Positions 29,967-38,712 of a stretch of 64,000 nt of DNA are shown here, piece by piece (position 1 is the stretch's first letter; each line of letters opens with the position of its first letter). Where the stretch lies: NCBI RefSeq assembly GCF_013282725.1, contig NZ_CP054043.1, forward strand, positions 3,038,001 to 3,102,000, read 5' to 3'. The notes under the pieces were generated by a model. That model saw only the letters and a program-made list of their open reading frames with translations, searched no databases and had not been told where the DNA came from. Made by a program: the position numbers and the translations under genes. Source of the DNA: Yersinia mollaretii ATCC 43969 (GTDB lineage Bacteria > Pseudomonadota > Gammaproteobacteria > Enterobacterales > Enterobacteriaceae).

Positions 29967-30008
29967 ATGGATACGCAAAGTAGTAGTCAAATAAGCAAGG
30001 CAAGCTAA
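29967..30008 (+). CDS. Candidate leader peptide of mgtC, 13 residues
   Basis: The frame MDTQSSSQISKAS follows AGGTGGAG at good spacing and begins about 40 nt after the predicted transcription start. Its last codons (AAG GCA AGC) supply one arm, GGCAAGC at 29999-30005, of a stem with GCTTGCC at 30031-30037. The same GCTTGCC can pair instead with GGCGGGC at 30045-30051 in a longer ten-base helix. A ribosome near the end of the frame would therefore choose between the two folds. In Salmonella the mgtCBR leader also carries short ORFs, but this peptide does not look like them. Confidence 0.55.
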   Translation: MDTQSSSQISKAS

Positions 30009-30080
30009 CTCATCTCCCTACCGATTTGTTGCTTGCCGAAAAATGGCGGGCAGCACCTCTCTCTATTCTCTGAGCAGTGC

Positions 30081-30142
30081 AACCCCAATAATGTTTTAAC
30101 TCGATGAGAAATTATCGAGGGTATTAATTTGGGTTTTTATTA
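30081..30142 (+). terminator. Attenuator-like hairpin in the mgtC leader
   Basis: AACCC (30081-30085) pairs with GGGTT (30131-30135); the stem continues with short A/T pairs and encloses an inner hairpin (CTCGAT, eight bases, ATCGAG). It is followed by TTTATTAT. The structure has the form of an intrinsic terminator located inside the leader, before mgtC. Two further hairpins lie between it and mgtC: 30193-30225 (TGCTGAG / CTCAGCA) and 30236-30251 (TGTGCT / AGCACA). Confidence 0.5.
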
Positions 30143-30276
30143 TGGTATTTAACAGCCACGCACTATTTCCTCCCGGCATAAACACAGCTTTTTGCTGAGT
30201 CATACCTTTGGTATATCTCTCAGCACAATAACCTGTGTGCTAAATAGCACATGATTATTCTACCAATGATTACATC

Positions 30277-30987
30277 ATGGAGAGAATCATGGCAGTAACT
30301 CCTTTTGTCATAAATTTATTATTGGCGATGTGCCTCGGCGCGTTAATTGGTGCTGAAAGGCAATGGCGTCAACGTATGGCGGGCTTACGTACTAATGCAT
30401 TGGTCGCTACCGGTGCGGCGGTATTTATTCTCAGTTCTTATGCTACTTCTCCGGACAGTCCTGGGCGTATTGCTGCTCAAGTTGTTTCAGGTATTGGTTT
30501 CCTTGGGGCAGGCGTTATTATGCGGGAAGGCATGAATATCCGAGGATTGAATACCGCAGCGACGCTTTGGTGTTCAGCGGGTATTGGTGTGCTTTGTGGG
30601 CTGGGATTGTATTGGAATGCCGTGGCTGCGACCGCAGTTATTCTGTGCGCCAATATATTATTACGTGAAGCCGCCCAACGTATTAACTTACAACCCCAGC
30701 AACAAGCGGTAGATTTAGAGGTTCGCTACCGAATTCAGGTGACCTGTGGTACAGAGGATGAAATATTGGTCCGCACGCTAATTTTACAGGCGTTAAATGG
30801 CGTGGCATTACGGTTGCAATCACTTTGTAGCGCCGATATTGCTAGGCCCGGCCAGTTGGAAGTTTGCGCTGAAATAGTGGCAACACCCGCAGCGCAAAAA
30901 GAAATTGAAGGTATTGTTTGCCGTGTCAGTTTGGAGCGCAGTGTTAGCTCTATTCATTGGCGTATTGCATCTGAATTACCACTATAA
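30277..30987 (+). CDS. mgtC: MgtC, inner-membrane protein of the low-magnesium response
   Basis: MgtC is a small polytopic membrane protein needed for growth at low Mg2+ and for survival in macrophages in several pathogens; in Salmonella it inhibits the F-ATPase. The N-terminal half has about four to five membrane helices with the invariant GALIGAERQWRQRMAGLRTN and GFLGAGVIMREG segments. The C-terminal soluble half is an ACT-like domain. The length of 236 matches Salmonella (231). Either the first ATG or the in-frame ATG at 30289, which has GGAGAG in front of it, may be the start. It lies 266 bp before mgtB, with another leader ORF in between. Confidence 0.95.
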   Translation: MERIMAVTPFVINLLLAMCLGALIGAERQWRQRMAGLRTNALVATGAAVFILSSYATSPDSPGRIAAQVVSGIGFLGAGVIMREGMNIRGLNTAATLWCSAGIGVLCGLGLYWNAVAATAVILCANILLREAAQRINLQPQQQAVDLEVRYRIQVTCGTEDEILVRTLILQALNGVALRLQSLCSADIARPGQLEVCAEIVATPAAQKEIEGIVCRVSLERSVSSIHWRIASELPL

Positions 30988-31111
30988 CTCATTAAAGAAA
31001 ATAATCTCTGCTTTAGTCAGTAAGAAATTATAAATGTGAAGTTGTATAAATTAGACGTTATAAATAGAAAATAACAAATAGCACTGACCCATGTGGTAGT
31101 AAGGAGTTGTT

Positions 31112-31153
31112 ATGGACGATCACCCCGGAGTTAACTTAATTAGCTGCTGCTAA
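31112..31153 (+). CDS. Candidate leader peptide of mgtB, 13 residues
   Basis: The frame MDDHPGVNLISCC is preceded by AAGGAG at ideal spacing. It starts with an acidic/proline stretch (DDHP), the kind of nascent sequence reported to destabilise ribosomes in the E. coli MgtL leader when Mg2+ is low. The codons for Leu-Ile-Ser, TTAATTAGC at 31136-31144, pair with GCTAATTAA at 31149-31157 across TGCT, so a translating ribosome would disrupt this hairpin. A second hairpin at 31193-31220 (TTATCC..GGATAA, 10 pairs with one mismatch) precedes mgtB. Strong RBS and structure support it; translation is not shown. Confidence 0.6.
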   Translation: MDDHPGVNLISCC

Positions 31154-31253
31154 TTAAATGTAGAGTTGGCAGCGCAATAATAGTTCAGCACATTATCCTC
31201 TCAGTTTATTGAGCGGATAAACCCTGTGCACCCAGAATTAAAAGAGATGCGTT

Positions 31254-33953
31254 ATGACCAAATTTAAAAAAACAGCAACAGGCCAAAGCAATAATAAGAA
31301 ACCTTTTACTATTGCATTAGAGGCTAAAAATAGCTTGGATCAAACTCTATCCAAATTGAATGCTAATCTAAATGGCCTGACTGAAGAAGATGCCAGAGAG
31401 CGGTTAGAGTTATATGGCATCAATCAAGTCGCCCACGAGAAAGCACCACCGGCTTTGAGTCAATTACTGGCCGCATTTAATAACCCGTTTATTTTTGTTT
31501 TGATGGTTTTGGCGATAATCAGTTTCTTTACCGACTATTGGTTGCCATTACAAAGTGGCGAGGAGACCGATCTGGTTGGTGTCAGTATTATTGTCACGAT
31601 GGTATTGATCAGCGGACTATTACGTTTCTGGCAGGAGTTCCGCACCAATAAAGCCGCAGAAGCATTGAAATCCATGGTGCGCACCACCGCGACCGTGTTG
31701 CGCCGGAGTAGCCACAGTGCGCAACCGGCAAAACAGGAAATTGCGATTAAGCAATTGGTGCCGGGCGATATTATTCTATTATCCGCCGGAGATATGATCC
31801 CCGCTGATTTGCGGTTGATTAAATCCAGAGATCTGTTTATTAGTCAGGCGATTCTGACGGGAGAAGCCATACCCATCGAAAAGTATGATGCGATGGGGGC
31901 TATCAGCTCAAAATCAGTCGAGGCCGATGCCAGTAGTGAGAGCGAACTGCTTGAATTATCGAATATCTGTCTGATGGGGACTAATGTTGCCAGCGGAACT
32001 GCCATGGCCGTGGTCGTTGCTACTGGCGGGCATACTTATTTCGGGTCGCTTGCTAAGTCGATTGTGGGCAATCGCGCGCAAACCGCTTTTGATCGCGGCG
32101 TTAACAGTGTCAGTTGGTTATTGATCCGCTTTATGTTGGTGATGGTACCCATTGTCTTGCTGATTAATGGCTTTACCAAAGGGGATTGGACCGAAGCGGC
32201 GCTGTTTGCATTGGCGGTGGCAGTCGGGTTGACCCCTGAAATGTTGCCGATGATTGTCAGTTCTAATCTAGCGAAGGGCGCAATTGCGATGTCGCGCCGA
32301 AAAGTTGTGGTTAAGAGACTGAACGCAATACAAAACTTTGGGGCGATGGATGTATTATGCACGGATAAAACCGGCACATTGACACAGGATCGTATCATTC
32401 TTGAACACCATTTAGATGCCAGTGGCAGTAACGACCAGAAAGTATTGCAATTGGCGTGGCTCAACAGTTTCCACCAAAGTGGTATGCGCAATCTGATGGA
32501 TCAGGCGGTCATCAAGTTTAGCCGAGGCAAACCCGAGATCGATGCGCTGCGCGGCTTTAATAAAGTGGATGAGTTGCCCTTTGATTTCATCCGCCGCCGC
32601 TTGTCGATCGTGGTAAAAGATGAGCAGCAGCACCAGCGCCTAATCTGTAAAGGGGCAGTGGAGGAGATGCTAAGCATCTGTACACAAGTCCGCGAGGGGA
32701 GTGAAATTTTCCCTTTGGATGATAGCCGCCGAGCCGAATTACTGGCGTTAGCCACGCAATATAATGAAGACGGTTTTCGTGTGTTACTGCTGGCGACCCG
32801 TGAGCTAGGAACTCAAGCCAGTGAGTTGCCGTTAAATATTGATGATGAACGTGATCTGGTTGTACAAGGGCTGCTGACATTCCTCGATCCACCGAAAGAG
32901 AGCGCCGAGGCCGCGATCACTGCGTTGCGCGAAAACGGCGTTGCCGTCAAAGTGTTAACGGGGGATAACCCGATTATTACAGCAAAAATCTGCCGTGATG
33001 TTGGGCTGGAGCCGGGCGAGCCGCTGAGTGGGCGTGAAATTGAAGAGATGGATGATGAAACACTGGCGCGTGAAGTGGAGTTGCGCACGGTGTTTACCAA
33101 GCTGACGTCATTGCAGAAATCCCGGGTGCTGAAAATGCTACAAAGCAATGGGCATACCGTTGGTTTTCTTGGGGATGGTATCAATGATGCTCCGGCACTG
33201 CGTGATGCGGATGTCGGGATCTCGGTCGATACCGGCACTGATATTGCCAAAGAGTCGGCAGATATTATTTTGTTGGAAAAGAACCTGATGGTGCTCGAAG
33301 AAGGGGTCATTATTGGGCGTGAAACCTTCGGAAATATCATCAAGTATCTGAATATGACAGCCAGCTCTAATTTCGGCAATGTGTTCTCGGTATTAGTTGC
33401 CAGTGCATTTATTCCATTCTTACCGATGCTTGCTATCCATCTACTGTTACAAAACCTGATGTATGACATTTCCCAGCTTTCACTGCCGTGGGATAAGATG
33501 GACAAAGAGTTTTTACGTAAACCGCGTAAGTGGGATGCTAAAAATATTGGCCGCTTTATGATCTGGATTGGGCCAACTTCGTCCATTTTTGATATTACAA
33601 CCTTTGCATTGATGTGGTTTGTTTTTGCCGCTAACAGTGTCGAGCATCAGGCTTTGTTCCAGTCAGGCTGGTTTATTGAAGGTTTGCTGTCACAGACGTT
33701 GGTTGTTCATATGCTGCGGACACAAAAGATTCCGTTTATTCAAAGTACCGCTGCGTTGCCTGTGCTGCTGACGACGGGGCTAATCATGGCCATCGGCATC
33801 TATATTCCGTTTTCACCACTGGGGACGTTGGTCGGTTTAGTGCCGCTACCATGGGAATACTTCCCATGGTTGGCAGGGACACTGATCAGTTACTGTGTTG
33901 TTGCGCAACTGATGAAACAGTTCTATATCCGGCGCTTCGGCAAGTGGTTCTAA
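31254..33953 (+). CDS. mgtB: MgtB, P-type Mg2+-importing ATPase
   Basis: MgtB (type IIIB P-ATPase) brings Mg2+ into the cytoplasm from the periplasm. Of 899 residues the phosphorylated Asp371 lies in CTDKTGTLTQD. The actuator motif LTGEAIP, the nucleotide-binding region and the GDGINDAPALRDADVG hinge are intact, and about ten membrane helices are visible, four before the phosphorylation domain and six near the end. It is close to the 908-residue Salmonella MgtB. Together with mgtC it makes a PhoP-controlled unit; the small MgtR gene that follows mgtCB in Salmonella is not visible. Confidence 0.95.
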   Translation: MTKFKKTATGQSNNKKPFTIALEAKNSLDQTLSKLNANLNGLTEEDARERLELYGINQVAHEKAPPALSQLLAAFNNPFIFVLMVLAIISFFTDYWLPLQSGEETDLVGVSIIVTMVLISGLLRFWQEFRTNKAAEALKSMVRTTATVLRRSSHSAQPAKQEIAIKQLVPGDIILLSAGDMIPADLRLIKSRDLFISQAILTGEAIPIEKYDAMGAISSKSVEADASSESELLELSNICLMGTNVASGTAMAVVVATGGHTYFGSLAKSIVGNRAQTAFDRGVNSVSWLLIRFMLVMVPIVLLINGFTKGDWTEAALFALAVAVGLTPEMLPMIVSSNLAKGAIAMSRRKVVVKRLNAIQNFGAMDVLCTDKTGTLTQDRIILEHHLDASGSNDQKVLQLAWLNSFHQSGMRNLMDQAVIKFSRGKPEIDALRGFNKVDELPFDFIRRRLSIVVKDEQQHQRLICKGAVEEMLSICTQVREGSEIFPLDDSRRAELLALATQYNEDGFRVLLLATRELGTQASELPLNIDDERDLVVQGLLTFLDPPKESAEAAITALRENGVAVKVLTGDNPIITAKICRDVGLEPGEPLSGREIEEMDDETLAREVELRTVFTKLTSLQKSRVLKMLQSNGHTVGFLGDGINDAPALRDADVGISVDTGTDIAKESADIILLEKNLMVLEEGVIIGRETFGNIIKYLNMTASSNFGNVFSVLVASAFIPFLPMLAIHLLLQNLMYDISQLSLPWDKMDKEFLRKPRKWDAKNIGRFMIWIGPTSSIFDITTFALMWFVFAANSVEHQALFQSGWFIEGLLSQTLVVHMLRTQKIPFIQSTAALPVLLTTGLIMAIGIYIPFSPLGTLVGLVPLPWEYFPWLAGTLISYCVVAQLMKQFYIRRFGKWF

Positions 33954-33994
33954 AGAGATTTCTGTTGGTATAACACCATGTGATATGAGTACGT

Positions 33995-34014
33995 CCGGGG
34001 CCAGTTGGCCCCGG
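33995..34014. terminator. GC-rich hairpin between mgtB and uspC
   Basis: CCGGGGCC, AGTT, GGCCCCGG is a perfect eight-base stem with a four-base loop located between convergent genes. It lacks a T-run on both strands, so its role as a terminator is a guess. Confidence 0.45.
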
Positions 34015-34046
34015 AATGATGACGATTCGTGTCGTGGGTGAGTTAA

Positions 34047-34466
34047 TCAAAGTGGGACGATCAGGACATCTACTGTGCTGGTGTTAATCAATCGGGCCGC
34101 TGAGCAAGAGAATTTATTCATTAGACGGGTGCTGTGGTTGCCACAGATAACCAAATCAATGTGCTGCTGCTGGCAACAGTAAGCCAGACTATCAGCGAAC
34201 TCGCCATGAACCACTCTCCGGTTCTCTATGGGATAGTCCGCATTCATCGCCAATTCCTCCATAAATAACTGCGCTTCTTCTTGCAACACCGACCGCAAAT
34301 CACCAAGCATCGGGGCCGCATAGCTACTGTACATTTCTGGTTCTGTTGTCAATGTTATTAGCGAAACCTTGCCGTCATAGGGCCGGACGATAGAAACGGC
34401 TTTATCGACTAATTGTTGGCTTTCGGGTGAAAGGGCAACGGCGACCAGAACATTGCGGTATCCCAT
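34047..34466 (-). CDS. uspC: Universal stress protein UspC
   Basis: A 139-residue UspA-type alpha/beta protein of the cytoplasm. It matches E. coli UspC in the opening LVAVALSPESQQLVDKAVSI, the segment EPEMYSSYAAPMLGDLRSV and the CGNHSTRLMNKFSCSAARLI region. Its position next to flhDC mirrors the E. coli location. In E. coli UspC has been linked to motility and to the KdpDE system. It is divergent from flhDC with a 1010-bp gap. Confidence 0.88.
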   Translation of the reverse strand: MGYRNVLVAVALSPESQQLVDKAVSIVRPYDGKVSLITLTTEPEMYSSYAAPMLGDLRSVLQEEAQLFMEELAMNADYPIENRRVVHGEFADSLAYCCQQQHIDLVICGNHSTRLMNKFSCSAARLINTSTVDVLIVPL

Positions 34467-34748
34467 TATTACGCTCCCATCAGCACGACTATTGATTAAA
34501 GATTAGGGGATCACACATTACATAAATGGGATGCTAATCACATTTGGCTATTGTCATAGGAAAATTTCTTTTATTTCAGATGGTTAATTTACTTTATAGT
34601 CAGCGAGTCATACGATGAACTTATAGCTCAAACATTATTAATTAGATTATCTTACATTTTGTTCACAACCCCCTTGCAAAAATAGGGATATGAACCAAAG
34701 TTGGATACGGGGCTGATGAAAATGTGTCCGAATAAGCGAGAGTGAAAC

Positions 34749-34820
34749 ATGCGGTTACCTCTGTTGCCTTTATTAATACGTGATGTCGATCTTTTTAACG
34801 CTAAAAGGTCGATTGGTTAA
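34749..34820 (+). CDS. Putative 23-residue peptide in the flhDC upstream region
   Basis: The frame MRLPLLPLLIRDVDLFNAKR (then SIG and two stops) follows GAGAGTG eight bases upstream. The first ten residues are Leu/Pro-rich and hydrophobic. Its second half overlaps a ten-base stem (TCGATCTTTT at 34786-34795 with AAAAGGTCGA at 34803-34812). The combination suggests a leader peptide or small-protein gene, but with no family known to me and no recognised promoter it may be chance. Confidence 0.35.
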   Translation: MRLPLLPLLIRDVDLFNAKRSIG

Positions 34821-35141
34821 TAAACGAACGACAAACGGCAATTCTCGTAATCGCATAAATATTCGTTAAAACAAAATAGTTTCACTAGGTAACTTATAGC
34901 CTTACCGAGTAATTAAGTGACTTGGTAGCCCTTAATGCTAATAATTTCGGGTTATGACAGATTTATGTTCTGCTATTTTGTTTTAGGAATGCATTTGTTC
35001 GAATTGATCTAAAAACAGTAAGAATTGGGCCTATATCCTTAGTTTTTTAGCTCTTTTCTGACTTCTGGCTATTTTTTGAGCACGCATGTGGTCAGTAATT
35101 GAACGATTATGGCGATGAGTAGCAACTTTTTATTTTATTTT

Positions 35142-35157
35142 TGTGATCTATGTCACA
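35142..35157 (+). promoter_or_regulatory. CRP site upstream of flhDC
   Basis: TGTGA, TCTATG, TCACA is a full consensus CRP palindrome (10 of 10 core bases). Catabolite activation of flhDC by CRP is established in E. coli and Salmonella. From its centre near 35149 an activator position at about -71 would put the start near 35221, giving a leader of about 255 nt before flhD. Confidence 0.88.
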
Positions 35158-35476
35158 TTACATTTAAAATGAATCACTAGTCACATTGTATGTGCTAACG
35201 ATTCGGGAGTAGAGTTGGGCCTCTTTAGGAATAATCCTAATAATTTGTAAGAAAAGTTTCATGACGCAGGCGCATTATCAGAGCAGCACAAAATCTAGCG
35301 GCCAAACCTACGACATGTTGTTTCATACCCTAACGGTATTTTTGTAACGTAACACCAGTAGGCTTCAATTACTTTTAGCTCTATAGGTTCTAATTAACTG
35401 TATAACGGGAAGGATCCCAGGTCTTGGGTGAAGAATACTATCATCCAACTTATGTTTTAAAACATAATCAGTCGGG

Positions 35477-35836
35477 ATGTCTAAAATGAGTACGTCTGAA
35501 TTACTCAAACATATTTATGATATTAATTTGTCATATTTGCTCTTAGCGCAGCGGTTAATTAACGATGAGAAAGCCTCAGCGATGTTTCGCTTGGGTATTA
35601 CTGACAGCATGGCCGATGCATTATCACAGTTAACGTTACCGCAAATGGTTAAATTGGCCGAGACTAACCAATTAGTCTGCCATTTCCGTTTCAGTGATCA
35701 CAATACTATTCATCATCTGACGAAAGAGTCTCGTGTGGATGACTTGCAGCAAATACACACAGGAATTTTATTGTCGAGCCACTTACTCCACGAACTATCG
35801 TTAAAAGACGGTAGTGCGCCTAAGAAAAGAGCATGA
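35477..35836 (+). CDS. flhD: FlhD, flagellar master regulator subunit
   Basis: FlhD pairs with FlhC in the FlhD4C2 complex, which activates class II flagellar promoters. The core [20 protein letters not shown] and the segments [19 protein letters not shown] and [16 protein letters not shown] match E. coli almost throughout. The ORF opens at ATG 35477, but the in-frame ATG at 35486, nine bases on, has better spacing from GGGA and could be the real start (116 rather than 119 residues). flhC begins three bases after the stop. Confidence 0.95.
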   Translation: MSKMSTSELLKHIYDINLSYLLLAQRLINDEKASAMFRLGITDSMADALSQLTLPQMVKLAETNQLVCHFRFSDHNTIHHLTKESRVDDLQQIHTGILLSSHLLHELSLKDGSAPKKRA

Positions 35837-35839
35837 CAG

Positions 35840-36421
35840 ATGGTTGAGAAAAGTATTGTCCAGGAAGCCAAAGACATTCATTTGGCAATGGAGTTGATAA
35901 CTTTAGGTGCGCGTTTACAGATGCTGGAAAGTGAAACGCAACTTAGCCGGGGGCGTTTAATTAAGCTCTACAAAGAGCTGAGAGGCAGCCCGCCACCGAA
36001 AGGAATGTTACCGTTTTCGACCGATTGGTTTATGACTTGGGAACAAAATATTCACTCATCGATGTTTTATAACGCCTATAGCTTCTTGCTAAAAAGCGGA
36101 CAATGCACCGGTGTCGAGGCCGTTATTAAGGCTTATCGTCTCTATCTTGAACAGTGCCCTGATCAGTCGGGAATCCCGCCATTACTGGCGTTAACCCGTG
36201 CTTGGACGCTGGTTCGATTCGTTGACAGTGGTATGTTGCAGCTCTCTGGCTGTAACTGCTGTGGTGGGACTTTTATCACCCATGCACACCAGCCACGAAA
36301 CGGCTTTGTCTGTAGTCTCTGCCAGCCACCTTCCCGCGCAGTAAAAAAACGTAAACTTTCTCCGCAATCTGCCGATATAACTTCACAACTGCTGGATGAG
36401 CAGGTTAGACGCGCAGTTTGA
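35840..36421 (+). CDS. flhC: FlhC, flagellar master regulator subunit
   Basis: FlhC gives DNA-binding specificity to FlhD4C2. The 193-residue protein has a zinc site made of two cysteine pairs, CNCCGGTF and CSLC, about 25 residues apart near the C-terminus, plus the conserved [18 protein letters not shown] stretch. Its last 70 bases also contain a sigma-28 promoter for motA (36352-36378), so the two functions share the sequence. Confidence 0.96.
   Translation: MVEKSIVQEAKDIHLAMELITLGARLQMLESETQLSRGRLIKLYKELRGSPPPKGMLPFSTDWFMTWEQNIHSSMFYNAYSFLLKSGQCTGVEAVIKAYRLYLEQCPDQSGIPPLLALTRAWTLVRFVDSGMLQLSGCNCCGGTFITHAHQPRNGFVCSLCQPPSRAVKKRKLSPQSADITSQLLDEQVRRAV
36352..36378 (+). promoter_or_regulatory. 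Sigma-28 promoter of motA inside flhC
   Basis: TAAACTTT (7 of 8 against TAAAGTTT), eleven bases, GCCGATAT (7 of 8 against GCCGATAA). The start would be near 36385, about 170 bases before motA. No comparable match lies in the flhC-motA gap itself. Confidence 0.72.
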
Positions 36422-36558
36422 GTTTCTTTGGTTTGTCTGAATTTTTGGTTACAGCCTCGGGATGGATACCGTTTCTGTAGCCAGTTAATGGCAATTCATC
36501 ACACTCAAAGGGCGCTAACGCCTCACCTTCCACCCACACACTTTGCTAAGGATGTCGC

Positions 36559-37446
36559 GTGTTAGTTATTTTGGGTTATATCGTGGTCTTAGGTGCGGTT
36601 TTTGGTGGCTACATAATTGTTGGTGGTCACCTTGGCGCACTTTATCAGCCAGCTGAATTTTTAATTATCGGCGGGGCAGGTATTGGTGCATTTATTGTGG
36701 GTAACAATGGTAAAGCAATAAAAGCCACAATGAAGGCAATGCCAAAATTGATGCGCCGCTCTAAATATAACAAAGTCCTATATATGGACTTAATGGCGCT
36801 ACTGTACCGCTTATTAGCAAAATCCCGCCAGCAGGGAATGTTGTCACTTGAACGGGATATAGAAAATCCACGCGAAAGTGAAATTTTCTCTAATTATCCG
36901 AGAATTTTGGCCGATAAGTTATTAGTCGAATTTATTACCGACTATTTGCGGTTAATTGTCAGCGGAAATATGAACGCTTTTGAAATCGAAGCATTGATGG
37001 ATGAAGAGATCGAAACTCACGAGCAAGAGTGCGAAGTTCCCGCCGGTAGCTTGGCGATGGTGGGGGATTCTCTCCCCGCATTCGGGATTGTTGCTGCGGT
37101 GATGGGGGTCGTCCACGCCTTGGCTTCCGCCGACCGACCTGCCGCAGAACTTGGGGCGTTAATTGCCCATGCAATGGTGGGGACGTTCTTGGGTATTTTG
37201 TTGGCTTATGGATTTATCTCCCCTTTGGCGACCTTGTTACGTCAACAGAGTGCAGAAACCACCAAAATGATGCAGTGCATCAAGGTGACACTGCTGTCCA
37301 GCCTGAACGGATATGCGCCGCAAATTGCCGTGGAGTTTGGTCGTAAAACGCTCTACACCACGGAACGCCCATCGTTCATTGAGCTGGAAGAGCATGTGCG
37401 TAGAGTGAAAGCTCCGGCACCGCAAGCGACAGAAGAGGACGCATGA
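36559..37446 (+). CDS. motA: MotA, flagellar stator subunit
   Basis: MotA and MotB form the proton-driven stator around the motor. The 295-residue protein has four membrane helices (two near residues 1-55, two near 165-225), a large cytoplasmic loop with conserved charges ([20 protein letters not shown]), and [16 protein letters not shown] in helix 3. GTG is the start, behind AAGGAT. The stop overlaps motB by four bases. A sigma-28 promoter precedes it inside flhC. Confidence 0.95.
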   Translation: MLVILGYIVVLGAVFGGYIIVGGHLGALYQPAEFLIIGGAGIGAFIVGNNGKAIKATMKAMPKLMRRSKYNKVLYMDLMALLYRLLAKSRQQGMLSLERDIENPRESEIFSNYPRILADKLLVEFITDYLRLIVSGNMNAFEIEALMDEEIETHEQECEVPAGSLAMVGDSLPAFGIVAAVMGVVHALASADRPAAELGALIAHAMVGTFLGILLAYGFISPLATLLRQQSAETTKMMQCIKVTLLSSLNGYAPQIAVEFGRKTLYTTERPSFIELEEHVRRVKAPAPQATEEDA

Positions 37447-38702
37447 AGCATCAGAACCACCCCGTTATTCTGGTCAAAAAACGCAAGGCCAAACATGGTG
37501 GTGGTCACCATGGCGGATCATGGAAAATCGCTTACGCTGACTTTATGACAGCCATGATGGCCTTCTTTCTGGTGATGTGGCTGCTCTCGGTCTCCAGCCC
37601 GCAAGAGCTGACGCAAATTGCCGACTATTTTCGTACGCCATTGAAAGTCGCGCTGACCAGCGGCGATAAAAGCAGTTCCAGCACCAGTCCCATTCCGGGG
37701 GGCGGTGATGACCCCACCCAACAAGTGGGGGAGGTGCGCAAGCACATTGATTCTGAAGAGAGCCGCAGAGAGGAGTACCGCCTCAATAAATTACGGGAAA
37801 AACTGGATCAGCTCATCGAATCAGACCCCAGACTAAGGGCGCTGCGGCCACATCTGTTGATTAACATGATGGAAGAAGGCCTGAGAATCCAGATTATTGA
37901 TAGCCAAAATCGGCCTATGTTCAAAATGGGGAGCGCACAGGTTGAGCCGTATATGCGCGATATTTTGCGTGCAATTGCTCCCATCCTGAATGACATACCG
38001 AATAAAATCAGTCTGTCCGGCCACACGGATGACTTGCCTTATGCTAATGGCGAAAGGGGTTATAGCAACTGGGAACTCTCGGCTGATCGTGCCAATGCTT
38101 CACGGCGTGAATTGCTGATCGGGGGGTTGGATGAGGGCAAAGTGCTGCGTGTCGTGGGCATGGCCTCGACGATGCGCCTCAAAGAGCAGGCATCGGATGA
38201 TCCGGTCAACCGTCGTATCAGTATCTTGGTGCTGAACAAACAGACTCAACATGATATTGAGCATGAGAATTTGGATAACCGAGCGCTGGATATCGAAAAA
38301 GCGGAGAGTTTGAAGCAGATTGAGACCAGTGGTACTGCGCCGGTAGCAACATCAGCAGCAACAACAACATCAGCAGCCACGAAATCAGCAGCTACGGCAT
38401 CAGCTGTCACGGCGACGACACCGCCAGCGCCAGCAGTGACGGCTACATCCACTGGGCAACCGGCAGCAACTGGCTCGGCTGCGGTAAGTTCAACCCCTGC
38501 GCCACAACCGGCAAAGGCCGCACCGGATGATCCTGTGAAAGCCGTGGTATCGCCAGAGACAGCATCACCAACGACAGCACCACAAACACCACAATCGAGC
38601 ACGGGGAACATCACTCCAGTTGCCACTGGGCCAACGACATCGTTGCCTGCGGCACCTGCAAGTCATGCACCGGTCTCTCCGACAAGCCGCGACGCACAGT
38701 AG
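37443..38702 (+). CDS. motB: MotB, stator subunit with a long low-complexity tail
   Basis: MotB anchors the stator to peptidoglycan. The order is a basic N-terminus, a single membrane helix ([20 protein letters not shown]) with the proton-carrying Asp at about residue 33, a plug/linker, and an OmpA-like peptidoglycan-binding domain ([27 protein letters not shown], shown here by its parts SGHTDD and NWELSADRA). The C-terminal 120 or so residues, after about 295, are almost entirely Ala, Thr, Ser and Pro. E. coli MotB stops near 308; this one has 419. The extra tail stays in frame up to cheA and its GC content is high, but it looks like ordinary periplasmic low-complexity linker. Confidence 0.93.
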   Translation: MKHQNHPVILVKKRKAKHGGGHHGGSWKIAYADFMTAMMAFFLVMWLLSVSSPQELTQIADYFRTPLKVALTSGDKSSSSTSPIPGGGDDPTQQVGEVRKHIDSEESRREEYRLNKLREKLDQLIESDPRLRALRPHLLINMMEEGLRIQIIDSQNRPMFKMGSAQVEPYMRDILRAIAPILNDIPNKISLSGHTDDLPYANGERGYSNWELSADRANASRRELLIGGLDEGKVLRVVGMASTMRLKEQASDDPVNRRISILVLNKQTQHDIEHENLDNRALDIEKAESLKQIETSGTAPVATSAATTTSAATKSAATASAVTATTPPAPAVTATSTGQPAATGSAAVSSTPAPQPAKAAPDDPVKAVVSPETASPTTAPQTPQSSTGNITPVATGPTTSLPAAPASHAPVSPTSRDAQ

Positions 38703-38712
38703 AGGTGACACC

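Larger units (their letters stand above)
34467..35476. promoter_or_regulatory. 1-kb flhDC control region
   Basis: This long AT-rich gap holds the flhDC promoter, a perfect CRP palindrome at 35142-35157 and a 23-codon frame at 34749-34820. Integration of many signals at flhDC in enterobacteria makes a long region plausible. Apart from the items listed separately I see no gene. Confidence 0.65.

Noticed and set aside
32036..33586. Several minus-strand frames of 73-257 codons across mgtB
   Set aside because: Shadows of the mgtB coding sequence with no ribosome sites or recognisable domains.
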